From positions 124,001 to 188,000 of the forward strand of contig NZ_CP027669.1 of the NCBI RefSeq assembly GCF_003008595.1: DNA of 64,000 nt, read 5' to 3'. A program made the translations under genes and the position numbers. The stretch is from Simplicispira suum. GTDB taxonomy: Bacteria; Pseudomonadota; Gammaproteobacteria; Burkholderiales; Burkholderiaceae_C. Positions 42,044 to 52,569 of the stretch are shown piece after piece (the stretch's first letter is position 1; each line of letters opens with the position of its first letter). The notes beneath the pieces were generated by a model that saw only the letters and a program-made list of their open reading frames with translations, did no database searches and had not been told where the DNA came from.

Positions 42044-42074
42044 CAAACTTCCCATATCCCTGGCTTGAGGCCAA

Positions 42075-42112
42075 AGAAAAGCCCTTGCACATCCTGCGAC
42101 CTGCAAGGGCTC
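42075..42112 (-). terminator. Terminator between the two tRNA cluster copies
   Basis: AGCCCTTGCA / TGCAAGGGCT ten-pair stem (42080-42089 and 42102-42111) followed by TTTCTTT on the minus strand. It ends transcripts of copy 2 before copy 1. Confidence 0.8.
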
Positions 42113-42117
42113 GGAAC

Positions 42118-42194
42118 TGGCGGAGTGGACGGGACTCGAACCCGCGACCCCCGGCGTGACAGGCCGGTATTCTAACCAACTGAACTACCACTCC
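42118..42194 (-). tRNA. tRNA-Asp (GTC), copy 2
   Basis: Identical by eye to the copy at 41733-41809. Confidence 0.97.
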
Positions 42195-42243
42195 TGGCAG
42201 GCAGCTTTTGCTTGCATTTTTATGCAAGCCAAGCGCTACAACT

Positions 42244-42319
42244 TGGCGACCCCACGGGGATTCGAACCCCGGTACTCACCGTGAAAGGGTGATGTCCTAG
42301 GCCTCTAGACGATGGGGTC
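42244..42319 (-). tRNA. tRNA-Glu (TTC), copy 2
   Basis: Identical by eye to the copy at 41859-41934, including the spacer to tRNA-Asp. Confidence 0.97.
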
Positions 42320-42352
42320 AAAACCTTGGAACGAACCGAAAAACTAACCATT

Positions 42353-42428
<76 letters not shown>

Positions 42429-42491
42429 AAAACCGCTGCAATAGCTGCATTTAGCAGCAATCACCTGAGCCTTGAATTATAGACAGCTTTT

Positions 42492-43913
42492 TTAGCGCTT
42501 TTTGAGGCGTGCAACAACTTTTTCACGCCCCAGCAGCTCGAGCAAGGCGTCCACCGAGGGTGTCTGCGCCGTGCCAGCCACCAGCACGCGAACCGGCATG
42601 GCCAGTTGCGGCATTTTCATCCCGTGATCGGCGAGCGTTTTTTTGATGGCCGCTGCAATAGCTGGCCGGTCCCAGACGCATTCATCCAGCGCCTGCGCCA
42701 AGGCATCCAGCGCCGGCGCCACAGCATCCGTCAGGTACTGCGCCCGCTCCTGCTCGGCGCCTTCGACCTCTTCTCCCAGCAATCGCTCGGCCCAGTCGGC
42801 CAGAGCTACCGTGGTGTCGCAACGGTCTTTGAACAAGGCGCACAAAGCGACCAAGGGCGCCAGATCGAGCTGGGCAGCATTGCGCTTGACCAGCTGCTCT
42901 GCCACCAGCTTTGCAAGTGCGTCGTCGTCCATGGACTTGATGTGCTGGGCATTCACCCAACGCAGCTTGGCTTCGTCAAACTGCGCCGCACTGCGACCCA
43001 GGTGATCCAGGCTGAACCAGTCGATGAACTGCTGCCGCGTGAAAATTTCATCGTCCCCGTGACTCCAACCCAGGCGCGCAAGGTAGTTGATCATGGCGTC
43101 GGCCAGATAACCTTCGTCGCGGTACTGCGTGACAGGCTTAGCCCCATTGCGCTTGCTCATTTTCTCGCCCTGCTCATTGAGCACGGTGGGCAAGTGCGCA
43201 TACACGGGCGGCTGCGCTCCAAGGGCGAGAAAAATGTTGATCTGGCGCGGCGTATTGTTGACGTGGTCATCACCCCGAATCACGTGCGTGATCTCCATGT
43301 CGATGTCGTCCACGACAACACAAAAGTTATAAGTAGGCGTGCCGTCGGGCCGGGCAATCACCAAATCATCCAATTCTTCGTTGCGAATTTCAATCCGACC
43401 TTTGACCTTGTCGTCCCACGCCACCACACCGCCTTGCGGATTGCGAAAGCGCAGCACCGGCTGCACACCCAGCGGCACATCCGGCAGCGACTTGCCCGAC
43501 TCGGGGCGCCACAGCCCGTTGTAGCGGGGCTTTTCCTTGTTAGCCATTTGCTGTTCGCGCAACGCATCGAGTTCTTGCACCGACATGTAGCAGGGGTAGA
43601 CATGGCCACTGGCCTTGAGCTGACCAAGCACCTCACGGTACCGATCCATGCGCTGCATCTGGTAGAAAGGCCCCTCGTCGGGCGCCATGCCCAGCCAATC
43701 CAATCCCTCAAGAATCACATCGACGGCGGCCTGCGTGGAACGCTCGACATCGGTATCTTCAATGCGCAAGATGAAATCCCCGCCGGTGGATCGTGCGAAA
43801 GCCCAGGGATACAGCGCCGAGCGGATATTTCCCAGATGGATAAAGCCGGTAGGCGATGGGGCGAATCGCGTGCGCACGCGCGCCGCAGGCAAATTGGTTA
43901 TCTGGTCGTTCAT
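42492..43913 (-). CDS. gltX: Glutamyl-tRNA synthetase
   Basis: The 473-residue class I enzyme that charges tRNA-Glu. The HIGH-like box is [13 protein letters not shown], and the KMSKS-like box is [11 protein letters not shown] near residue 255. [41 protein letters not shown] and the C-terminal anticodon-binding domain (about 325-473) are present. Length is normal. Its ATG overlaps the metZ stop (ATGA). Two tRNA-Glu genes, its own substrate, lie directly downstream. Confidence 0.96.
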   Translation of the reverse strand: MNDQITNLPAARVRTRFAPSPTGFIHLGNIRSALYPWAFARSTGGDFILRIEDTDVERSTQAAVDVILEGLDWLGMAPDEGPFYQMQRMDRYREVLGQLKASGHVYPCYMSVQELDALREQQMANKEKPRYNGLWRPESGKSLPDVPLGVQPVLRFRNPQGGVVAWDDKVKGRIEIRNEELDDLVIARPDGTPTYNFCVVVDDIDMEITHVIRGDDHVNNTPRQINIFLALGAQPPVYAHLPTVLNEQGEKMSKRNGAKPVTQYRDEGYLADAMINYLARLGWSHGDDEIFTRQQFIDWFSLDHLGRSAAQFDEAKLRWVNAQHIKSMDDDALAKLVAEQLVKRNAAQLDLAPLVALCALFKDRCDTTVALADWAERLLGEEVEGAEQERAQYLTDAVAPALDALAQALDECVWDRPAIAAAIKKTLADHGMKMPQLAMPVRVLVAGTAQTPSVDALLELLGREKVVARLKKR

Positions 43914-45121
43914 TTCAAGCTATCCAGGCCGCGCGCTAGGTCGGCCTTCAAATCGTCGATGTGTTCCAGCCCCACGGCAAGACGGATCAGGCCTTGGCCG
44001 ATGCCTGCAGCACTGCGCTGCGCGTCGGTCAAACGGCCATGGGAGGTGCTTGCCGGGTGAGTAATGGTGGTCTTGGTGTCACCCAAGTTGGCTGTGATGC
44101 TGCATATGCGGGTGCTATCAATCACATGAAAGGCGCTGGCGCGCGCGGCTGCAGCTTCTGCGCCGCCAACCACAAACGACACCACAGCGCCACCCACGCC
44201 CGATTGCTGGCGCATGGCCAACTCATGCTGCGGATGCGAAGCCAGGCCAGGATAAAAGGTGCGTCTCACCGCAGGGTGCGACTCGAGCCAGCTTGCAATG
44301 GCTAGCGCGTGGGCGCTTTGCGCTTGCATGCGAATAGACAAGGTCTCGAGCCCCTTGAGCACCACCCAGGCGTTGAAGGGCGAGAGATTCATGCCCGCAC
44401 TGCGGATCAAGGGCGCGAGTTTTTCCTCAATCAGCGCATGCGGGCCGCAGACTGCGCCCGCCATGACGCGCCCCTGACCATCAAGAAACTTGGTGCCTGA
44501 ATGGATCACCAGATCCGCTCCCATTTCTGCAGGGCGCTGCAGCGCAGGAGAGGCAAAGCAGTTGTCGACCGCCAGCAGCACGCCGGCCTCGTGCGCGATG
44601 TCCGCCAGCGCACGAATGTCGCAAAGCTCGGTCAACGGGTTGGTCGGAGTCTCGGCAAAGAGCAGACGCGTTTCGGGTCGAACGGCCGCGCGCCAAGCCG
44701 CAACGTCGGTTTGCGGCACAAAAGTCGATTGCACGCCAAAACGCGCCAACTCGCCCCCGATGAGCTTCATGGTGGATCCGAACATCGACTGCGAGCACAC
44801 GACATGGTCTCCTGCCTTGAGCAGCGCGAGGCACACCAGCAAGATGGCAGACATTCCGCTGGCCGTGGCAACCGCCGCTTGTGTGCCCTCCATTGCGGCC
44901 AGCCGCTGCTCGAAGCTCGTTACGGTGGGGTTGGCCGTGCGGGTGTAGGTATATCCCTCTTCCTCACCGGCAAAGCGCCGCGCTGCGGTGGCTGCGTCGG
45001 GTTGGACGAAGCTGCTGCTCAGATACAGCGCTTCGGAATGTTCGCCAAACTGGCTGCGCGGTACGGCTTGGCGCACCGCCAGGGTGTCGGGGTGAAGAGC
45101 GGTGCTATCGAATGCCGTCAT
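43910..45121 (-). CDS. metZ: O-succinylhomoserine sulfhydrylase
   Basis: A 403-residue Cys/Met-metabolism PLP enzyme. It makes homocysteine from O-succinylhomoserine and sulfide. Features are [35 protein letters not shown] near the N-terminus, the cofactor aspartate in [16 protein letters not shown] and the PLP lysine in [16 protein letters not shown] (near 205). [20 protein letters not shown] is typical of the family. metZ after purF is a common betaproteobacterial order. Gap to purF is 30 bases; it overlaps gltX by four. Confidence 0.94.
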   Translation of the reverse strand: MTAFDSTALHPDTLAVRQAVPRSQFGEHSEALYLSSSFVQPDAATAARRFAGEEEGYTYTRTANPTVTSFEQRLAAMEGTQAAVATASGMSAILLVCLALLKAGDHVVCSQSMFGSTMKLIGGELARFGVQSTFVPQTDVAAWRAAVRPETRLLFAETPTNPLTELCDIRALADIAHEAGVLLAVDNCFASPALQRPAEMGADLVIHSGTKFLDGQGRVMAGAVCGPHALIEEKLAPLIRSAGMNLSPFNAWVVLKGLETLSIRMQAQSAHALAIASWLESHPAVRRTFYPGLASHPQHELAMRQQSGVGGAVVSFVVGGAEAAAARASAFHVIDSTRICSITANLGDTKTTITHPASTSHGRLTDAQRSAAGIGQGLIRLAVGLEHIDDLKADLARGLDSLK

Positions 45122-45151
45122 GAAGCTCTTTCTTTCATTGAACGCGAGGCG

Positions 45152-46657
45152 CTACGCATCCGCTGCATTCGGAAGCGCCAGACGCGAGGCGTCTTCTTCG
45201 TCTTCGGTCCCGCCTTTGCGACCCGCATTCAGGCGCGCAATATCGTCGGGACCGATGTCACCGGTCACGTAAACGCCATCGAAACAGGATGCGTCGAAAC
45301 CCGACAACGCGGGGTTGCCTGCGCCGACGGCCTTTTTCATTGCGTCCACATCCTGGTAAATAAGCGCGTCGCATCCAATCAGGGCCCGGACCTCTTCAAC
45401 GGTGCGACTATGGGCCACCAGTTCATCGCTGGTGGGCATGTCAATGCCGTAGACGTTCGGGTAGCGCACCGGAGGCGCAGCACTCGCCAAGTACACCTTG
45501 CGGGCGCCCGCTTCGCGGGCCATCTGCACGATCTCGCGGCTGGTGGTACCGCGAACGATGGAGTCGTCCACGAGCAGGACATTGCGGCCCTTGAATTCGC
45601 TGCCAATCACATTGAGCTTTTGGCGCACGGACTTTTTGCGAACCTCTTGGCCTGGCATGATGAAGGTGCGTCCTACATAACGGTTCTTGACGAAACCTTC
45701 CCGGTACGGCACGCCCAGCAGATGCGCCAACTGCGTGGCACTGGGGCGGCTCGACTCGGGAATCGGAATGATGACGTCGATGTCGCTGGGCGGAACCGTC
45801 GAAACCACGCGCTTGGCCAGTGAAGCGCCGAGGTTGAGGCGCGCCTGGTATACCGAAATGCCGTCAAGGACCGAATCGGGACGCGCCAGATACACATACT
45901 CGAACACGCAGGGAAAGTGTTGCGTTTTTTCCGCGCATTGCTGCGCACTGAGATTTCCGGCCAGATCGACGAACAGTGCCTCGCCGGGCGCTACGTCGCG
46001 TTGAAATTCGTGGCCCGTACCTTCAATGGCCACCGACTCGCTGGCAAACACGACGGCACCTTCGGCGCTGCGCCCCATCGCCAACGGACGGATGCCGTAG
46101 GGATCACGAAACGCCACCAAACCATGGCCCGCGATCAACGCAATGACGGCGTAGGAGCCGCGCACCCTTCTATGCACCGCGCGGACCGCCTTGAAGACGT
46201 CGTCGGGCTGCAAGGCTACACCGCGCGTAGCGTGCTCCAATTCGTGGGCAAAAACGTTCAGCAGCACCTCCGAATCGCTGTCGGTATTGGTGTGGCGGTG
46301 GTCCGTTGAAAACAACTCAGCGCGCAGTACGTCTGCATTGGTGAGATTGCCGTTGTGCACCAGCACAATGCCAAACGGGGCATTGACGTAAAACGGCTGC
46401 GCCTCTTCTTCATTGAACGCGTTGCCGGCAGTGGGATAGCGCACCTGCCCCAGGCCAGAATTGCCGGGAAGTGCCCGCATATTGCGTGTGCGAAACACGT
46501 CGCGCACCATGCCTTTGGCCTTGTGCATGAAGAACTTTCGCTCTTCCTGCGTCACGATGCCGGCCGCATCTTGTCCACGGTGCTGCAACAGCAGCAATGC
46601 GTCGTAGATCAGCTGGTTGACGGGAGCACCACTAACGACGCCGACGATTCCACACAT
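45152..46657 (-). CDS. purF: Amidophosphoribosyltransferase
   Basis: The 501-residue first committed enzyme of purine synthesis, which moves glutamine amide nitrogen to PRPP. The catalytic cysteine is Cys2 (MCGIVGVV), exposed after Met removal. The glutaminase domain has HRGQDAAGI and GLGQVRYPTAGN, and the PRPP site is VLLVDDSIVRGTTSREIV (near 365). IPESSRPSATQLAHLLGVPYREGFVKNRYVGRTFI is characteristic. cvpA lies 80 bases upstream as in many Proteobacteria. Confidence 0.97.
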   Translation of the reverse strand: MCGIVGVVSGAPVNQLIYDALLLLQHRGQDAAGIVTQEERKFFMHKAKGMVRDVFRTRNMRALPGNSGLGQVRYPTAGNAFNEEEAQPFYVNAPFGIVLVHNGNLTNADVLRAELFSTDHRHTNTDSDSEVLLNVFAHELEHATRGVALQPDDVFKAVRAVHRRVRGSYAVIALIAGHGLVAFRDPYGIRPLAMGRSAEGAVVFASESVAIEGTGHEFQRDVAPGEALFVDLAGNLSAQQCAEKTQHFPCVFEYVYLARPDSVLDGISVYQARLNLGASLAKRVVSTVPPSDIDVIIPIPESSRPSATQLAHLLGVPYREGFVKNRYVGRTFIMPGQEVRKKSVRQKLNVIGSEFKGRNVLLVDDSIVRGTTSREIVQMAREAGARKVYLASAAPPVRYPNVYGIDMPTSDELVAHSRTVEEVRALIGCDALIYQDVDAMKKAVGAGNPALSGFDASCFDGVYVTGDIGPDDIARLNAGRKGGTEDEEDASRLALPNAADA

Positions 46658-46737
46658 AGCTCATTCCATCCGTTCGCAGGCCTTGGCCCACATTGCGCGC
46701 ACCCGGCCGAGATGGCCAAGCTCACACTGCCCGTGTT

Positions 46738-47280
46738 TCACGCAGGCAGCATTTTTTCAAACTGTTCCGGCAACGCGGGGCGCAAATTCTGCAGCACCTG
46801 CGCAATGCGCGGCGCGCTTGCCGATTCCAACCACCACGCAGCCTTACCCATGGGGGTCAGCTGCGCCACCACACCCAGGACGAGCAGCAGAACACCAGCG
46901 CGTACAACGCCAAAAACAGCGCCCAGCACCCGATCCACCGGACGCAGACCCACCGCCTCAATCAGCTTCTTCGCCAGCCAGGCGACCAGGCTGCAGGCAA
47001 ACAAGGTCGCGACAAAAACCCCGATGAAACCGGCGGCATAACGCACAGGCTCTGACGAATCGCCCAAGGGCAGCCAAGTCGCGATGTCCGCTGCGAACCA
47101 CTGGGCCACAAAAAATGCTGCCACCCAGGCCAACAGGGACAACACCTCATACACCAGACCGCGCCAAGCACCCAGCATGAGCGAAGCAAGGACCACGGTG
47201 AGCAAAATCCAGTCAAGCGCGGCCCATTGCAATGCGGGCAATGCAGGCACTTCGGGCATGTTGGGTCGCGCCGCGCTCAC
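46738..47280 (-). CDS. cvpA: CvpA family membrane protein
   Basis: A 180-residue inner-membrane protein with four hydrophobic segments, starting with ALDWILLTVVLASLMLGAWRGLVYEVLSLLAWVAAFFVA. The following VRYAAGFIGVFVATLFACSLVAWLAKKLIEAVGLRPVDRVLGAVFGVVRAGVLLLVL is the family signature. CvpA was named for colicin V production; it is linked to envelope stress tolerance. The GTG at 47280 overlaps the stop of the SPOR gene (GTGA); ATG 47259 is an alternative. Confidence 0.9.
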   Translation of the reverse strand: MSAARPNMPEVPALPALQWAALDWILLTVVLASLMLGAWRGLVYEVLSLLAWVAAFFVAQWFAADIATWLPLGDSSEPVRYAAGFIGVFVATLFACSLVAWLAKKLIEAVGLRPVDRVLGAVFGVVRAGVLLLVLGVVAQLTPMGKAAWWLESASAPRIAQVLQNLRPALPEQFEKMLPA

Positions 47281-48095
47281 AGACTCAGGATGGACGCCGG
47301 CAAACCAAGGCCTTTGATCTTGGCCGTGGCCTTTTCCGCTTCGGCACGCCCCTGGAAAGGCCCCACCCGCACCCGAGTGCGCTTGCCGTCTTTGGTTTCA
47401 ACCACCTGCGTGTAGGTCGTCAAGCCCGCACGCTCGAGCTTCTGCCGAGCCTCGCGCACCTTGGATTCGTCGGAAAAAGCACCCACTTGAACGATGAAAC
47501 GCTCACCTCCTGCCGCAGCTAGGGCAGCCGGGGCAGCCGCAGCCACTACCGGTGTTTTGCCCGAGCGTCCCTCAAGCAAGGCGCGTGCGCGCTCGGCTTC
47601 GCTGAGTGGCGCCACAGCGGGAGGTGGCGCCGGCATCGGTTCGGGCTTGGCAGACTGCGGGCGTGCCTCTACAAAAGCCGGTGGTGCAGTTTCCTTGCGC
47701 GGTGCAGCCGGAGCAGCAGCAACGGGCGCTTTTTCCTGGGGCACCGCGGCAACTTTGGGCTCGGGTTCGCGCTTGACCGGAGCCGACTGCGCTGCGGCGG
47801 ACGCCTCTACCGACGCCACCGCTGCGGCCTGGGGTGCCGGCACAACCAATGGAGCAACCTTGTCGCGGTCCGGAATTTCGATGCGCGTATCGACCGGAAT
47901 GGGGCGCGGCTGGGTGTCAAACACCAGCGGGAAACCCACCACTCCAATCAGCACCAGCAAGGCGGCGCCGATCAAACGATGGCGGGCACGTCGGCGCATG
48001 ACTTCCACAGTTTCGCCGCGCACTGCCCTTGACACCTTGGCAGGCTTGCCCTCTGCAGCTTGTTGCCCGGGCCAGCGAATCTTGAAAAATGCCAT
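47277..48095 (-). CDS. SPOR domain cell-division-type protein (DedD-like)
   Basis: A 272-residue bitopic protein. A single membrane anchor is at about 40-60 (RLIGAALLVLIGVVGFPLVF), and a long proline/alanine-rich periplasmic linker runs about 75-195. A C-terminal SPOR domain (GERFIVQVGAFSDESKVREARQKLERAGL and TRVRVGPFQGRAEAEKA) binds denuded peptidoglycan at the septum. Placement between folC and cvpA matches dedD of Proteobacteria. Confidence 0.9.
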   Translation of the reverse strand: MAFFKIRWPGQQAAEGKPAKVSRAVRGETVEVMRRRARHRLIGAALLVLIGVVGFPLVFDTQPRPIPVDTRIEIPDRDKVAPLVVPAPQAAAVASVEASAAAQSAPVKREPEPKVAAVPQEKAPVAAAPAAPRKETAPPAFVEARPQSAKPEPMPAPPPAVAPLSEAERARALLEGRSGKTPVVAAAAPAALAAAGGERFIVQVGAFSDESKVREARQKLERAGLTTYTQVVETKDGKRTRVRVGPFQGRAEAEKATAKIKGLGLPASILSL

Positions 48096-48109
48096 GGATG
48101 GGTAGAAAA

Positions 48110-49468
48110 CTAAGGCTTGCTCACACCGCTTTTGCTGGTGCTCCAGCCAAGGTGCTTGGCCTGCAACTTGGGCGTGCCATGCTCCAGGACACCGCCTACC
48201 GTGTAGAAAGAGCCAAAAACAACGATTATATCAGCGGCACCCGCTGCAGCCACCGCCTCATCAAGCGCCTCCTGGGGCGTTGCGTGGAGGCTCACCGGGA
48301 TGTCCTTTCGTCTGCTCAGACCGGCCGCCACGCTCTCCCAGAGCTGTGCGAGATCGGCAGCGCTGGCAGCACGCGTCGTGGGCAAATCAGTGAAATACCA
48401 GCGGTCTACCAAAAAGCCAATTCGCGCCAGCATGCCTTTGACGTCTTTGTCGGCCATGGCACCGAAGACGACGTGCGTCGTTGGATGAAAACGCATCGCG
48501 TCCAGGTTGGCCGCAAGCGCCGCCACAGCATGCGGGTTGTGCGCGACGTCAAGCACCAGCGTCGGCTCGCCGGGAACGATCTGGAAACGCCCAGCCAGTT
48601 CGACCATGCCGAGCCCATTGCGCACCGCCTGCGCGGTCACAGGAATCCGATCACGCAAAGCGTCGAGCGCCGCCAGAGCCCCCGAGGCGTTGACCAGCTG
48701 GTTGGCGCCGCGCAGTGCCGGGTAGGCCATGCCAGCATAGCGGCGCCCCCTTCCGGCCCAGTTCCATTGCAGCTTGTCGCCAGAGAAGTTGAAATCATGG
48801 CCGAAACGCCAGAGGTCGGCACCGATTTCGCGTGCATGGTCCACCACACTCTGCGGCGGCATGGGGTCGCAGACGATGGCCGGGCGACCAGTGCGCATGA
48901 TGCCCGCCTTCTCGCGTCCTATGCTTTCCCGGTCAAGGCCCAGGTATTCGGTGTGGTCGATATCGATGCTGGTAATGACTGCGCAATCGGCATCCACGGT
49001 ATTCGTGGCGTCCAGGCGGCCGCCCAGCCCGACTTCGAGAATGGCGAGATCCAGCTTGGCCAGACTCATCAGGCGCAGGATGGCCAGCGTCGTGAATTCA
49101 AAGTAGCTGAGCGAGATTTCTTGGCCATTTTGGCACCTTGCGCTCTCTATAGCTGAAAAGTTTGCTATTAATTCAGGACCACTGACGGATTCGCCATGAA
49201 TACGACAACGCTCTTCAAAGTGCACCAGATGCGGCGAGGTGTACACGCCGGTGCGATAGCCCGCCTGGAGTGCCACCGCCTCGATCATGGCGCAGGTTGA
49301 ACCCTTGCCATTGGTGCCAGCGACCGTGATCACGGGGCAATCGAATCGCAGATGGAGCCGCTCGGCCACTGCGCGCACTCGCTCCAGGCCCATGTCGATC
49401 TGCTGTGGATGGATGCGCTCGCAGTGGGCGAGCCAATCTTGAAGGGTAAGGAGTGGGGTTGCTGGCAT
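48110..49468 (-). CDS. folC: Dihydrofolate/folylpolyglutamate synthase
   Basis: A 452-residue bifunctional Mur-ligase family enzyme that makes dihydrofolate and adds glutamates to folates. The P-loop is VAGTNGKGSTCAMIEA, followed by YTSPHLVHFEERCRIHGESVS, YFEFTTLAILRLM, LEVGLGGRLDATN and DIDHTEYLG, and the C-terminal LDVAHNPHAVAAL. Between GESVS and YFEF there is extra sequence (LIANFSAIESARCQNGQEI) encoded by DNA that resembles the dispersed repeat. ATG 49468 is used; ATG 49507 would nearly abut the divergent gene. accD, usually just upstream, is not there. Confidence 0.92.
   Translation of the reverse strand: MPATPLLTLQDWLAHCERIHPQQIDMGLERVRAVAERLHLRFDCPVITVAGTNGKGSTCAMIEAVALQAGYRTGVYTSPHLVHFEERCRIHGESVSGPELIANFSAIESARCQNGQEISLSYFEFTTLAILRLMSLAKLDLAILEVGLGGRLDATNTVDADCAVITSIDIDHTEYLGLDRESIGREKAGIMRTGRPAIVCDPMPPQSVVDHAREIGADLWRFGHDFNFSGDKLQWNWAGRGRRYAGMAYPALRGANQLVNASGALAALDALRDRIPVTAQAVRNGLGMVELAGRFQIVPGEPTLVLDVAHNPHAVAALAANLDAMRFHPTTHVVFGAMADKDVKGMLARIGFLVDRWYFTDLPTTRAASAADLAQLWESVAAGLSRRKDIPVSLHATPQEALDEAVAAAGAADIIVVFGSFYTVGGVLEHGTPKLQAKHLGWSTSKSGVSKP
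49125..49170. repeat. Possible degenerate dispersed repeat inside folC, copy F
   Basis: On the minus strand TTAATAGC, then AGCTATAGAGAGCGCAAGG and TGCCAAAAT resemble parts of copy D read in reverse (TTAATAGCTG, AAGCGCTAGAGGCC). The central hairpin is lost. It encodes the extra folC residues. Confidence 0.4.
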
Positions 49469-49516
49469 ACGGGGCGCGATTGTCCTCCGAGTCGCAGTTT
49501 GGGCCATGATCGGTCC

Positions 49517-49888
49517 ATGAAAAACCCTGTGCTTTACGGCATCTCCAACTGCGACACGGTGCGCAAGGCGCGCGCTTGGCTGAGCAGCCGAGCCGTGCCC
49601 TACGAATTCCACGATTTCAAGAAGTCCGGCGTGCCTCCACAAGCGCTGGCGCATTGGCTGCAGGCGCTGGGCGACAAGGAACTCGTCAACCGCAGAGGCA
49701 CCACCTGGCGCCAGTTGGACCGAGCCGAGCAGGCAGCGCTGACGTGCACAACAACGGCTTTGCCCGTGCTGCTAAGGCATCCCAGCGCGATCCGTCGGCC
49801 CGTCGTCGAGTGGCCGAACGGCGATGTCACCGTGGGGTTTGACCCCACAGACTGGGAGAAACGCAGCAAAAATCCTTCAAACGACTGA
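49517..49888 (+). CDS. ArsC/Spx family protein (YffB-like)
   Basis: A 123-residue thioredoxin-fold protein. It starts VLYGISNCDTVRKARAWLSSRAVPYEFHDFKKSGVP, with a single cysteine in the N-terminal position used by ArsC-like proteins. RRPVVEWPNGDVTVGF is typical for the C-terminal strand. It is probably a glutathione-dependent thiol reductase rather than an arsenate reductase; no ars genes are nearby. Starts divergent from folC. Confidence 0.86.
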   Translation: MKNPVLYGISNCDTVRKARAWLSSRAVPYEFHDFKKSGVPPQALAHWLQALGDKELVNRRGTTWRQLDRAEQAALTCTTTALPVLLRHPSAIRRPVVEWPNGDVTVGFDPTDWEKRSKNPSND

Positions 49889-50002
49889 TTTCGCACACTT
49901 CTTTACGCAGATTTACGGTGGGCCGCCACGCCGTTGACAGGCTCTGGATAAACTTTCTCTCACCTTGGCGCGTTGTACATGCGCTTTTGAAAGGGTTTCA
50001 CC

Positions 50003-50656
50003 ATGAAGAAGATTTTGTTGTTTTCCTTGATGGCCAGTGCCTCGGCGATGGCGGTAGCGCAAGAACGCGGACGGGTGCTTTCGGTTACCCCCATCATCGA
50101 ACAGGTGGCGGTGCCTCGGCAGGTCTGCGGCAACGAGACGGTCTACACCGGCCCGCGCACCAGCGGTGGCGGCGCTGTGCTCGGGGCCATTGCCGGCGGT
50201 GCAGCCGGAAATGCCATTGGCAAGGGTGGAGGACGCGCAGCCGCCACGGCCCTTGGCGTGATCGGCGGCGCCGTTCTGGGCAACCACATCGAAGGCAATG
50301 GCCGCCCCGAGTACCAAAACGTGCAGCGCTGCGGCGTCGAAACCACCTACGAAAACCGCACGGCCGGCTACGACGTGGTGTATGAATATGCAGGCAGGCG
50401 CTACACCACGCGCACCCAGACCGATCCTGGACGCTATATCGCGCTGCGCGTGCAACCCGAAGACCAGCGCGACTATCAGCGTGACTACCAGCGCTACGAC
50501 GACGACGGCTACGGCCAACGTGGCGCGGTCAGCTCGCCCTATAGCACGGCGCCCCTGCCACCCGTGGTTTCTCCCGGCGTGACCGTGATTGAATATGGCT
50601 ACGAAGGCCAACGCCCGTACTACCCCTATCCGCCACCCCGGCCGCACTGGCGCTAA
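50003..50656 (+). CDS. Glycine-zipper 2TM domain exported protein
   Basis: A 217-residue protein with a signal peptide (MKKILLFSLMASASAMAVAQ). A glycine-zipper 2TM domain covers residues about 50-95 (GGGAVLGAIAGGAAGNAIGKGGGRAAATALGVIGGAVLGNHI), as in SlyB/rickettsial 17-kDa antigen proteins. A tyrosine- and arginine-rich C-terminus follows (YQRDYQRYDDDGYGQR). No lipobox cysteine is seen. Probably an outer-membrane or periplasmic stress protein; function unknown. Confidence 0.85.
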   Translation: MKKILLFSLMASASAMAVAQERGRVLSVTPIIEQVAVPRQVCGNETVYTGPRTSGGGAVLGAIAGGAAGNAIGKGGGRAAATALGVIGGAVLGNHIEGNGRPEYQNVQRCGVETTYENRTAGYDVVYEYAGRRYTTRTQTDPGRYIALRVQPEDQRDYQRDYQRYDDDGYGQRGAVSSPYSTAPLPPVVSPGVTVIEYGYEGQRPYYPYPPPRPHWR

Positions 50657-50667
50657 ACCAATACAGC

Positions 50668-50692
50668 GAAGGGCCCGTCGGGCCCTTTTTTC
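50668..50692 (+). terminator. Terminator after the glycine-zipper gene
   Basis: GGGCCC-GTC-GGGCCC followed by TTTTTT, 15 bases after the stop. Confidence 0.88.
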
Positions 50693-50780
50693 TTGGCGCA
50701 GGTTGCGCGCGGCTTGCCCATTCCCTCGTGGCCTAAAATCGCCCGCTTCTGTTTCTGCTTGCGCCCATGCCCGCCACTCC

Positions 50781-51098
50781 ATGACCACCGAACAAATCCA
50801 CGGCGTCTCCGTCACCACCCAGGCCAACGTCTATTTCGACGGCAAGTGCGTCAGCCATGGCATCACGTTCCCGGACGGCACGAAGAAATCCGTCGGTGTG
50901 GTGCTGCCTGCAACGCTACGCTTTGGCACCAACGCCGCCGAAGTCATGGAGTGCGTGGCCGGTTCCTGCGAATACAAGCTTGCAGACTCGGCCGATTGGG
51001 TCCCTTGCCAAGCCGGTCAGCAGTTCAGCGTACCGGGCAACAGCCAGTTCGACATTCGCGTCAGCGACGCCTTTCACTACATCTGCCACTACGGCTGA
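50781..51098 (+). CDS. ppnP: Pyrimidine/purine nucleoside phosphorylase PpnP
   Basis: A 105-residue cupin-fold protein (formerly DUF1255/YaiE). It phosphorolyses several nucleosides to base and ribose 1-phosphate. Family wording is complete: QANVYFDGKCVSHGITFPDGTKKSVGVVLPATLRFGTNAAEVMECVAGSCEYKL, and GQQFSVPGNSQFDIRVSDAFHYICHYG. The ATG at 50781 gives the normal length; a longer open frame upstream is not conserved-looking. argG starts three bases after its stop. Confidence 0.92.
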   Translation: MTTEQIHGVSVTTQANVYFDGKCVSHGITFPDGTKKSVGVVLPATLRFGTNAAEVMECVAGSCEYKLADSADWVPCQAGQQFSVPGNSQFDIRVSDAFHYICHYG

Positions 51099-52442
<1,344 letters not shown>

Positions 52443-52569
52443 CAGCGCGCCTTCGCACCGCACTCGTACCGCAGGCGAAGCGGTCTCCCTATCGCTTTCC
52501 ATCTACCCAGAAAAACGCGATGGCGGCACAGGATGCTTGCGGCTTTTTTTCCCGGCCGCACAATGGCGC

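Noticed and set aside
42606..44060. 484-codon plus-strand frame opposite gltX
   Set aside because: Antisense shadow of gltX in GC-rich DNA.
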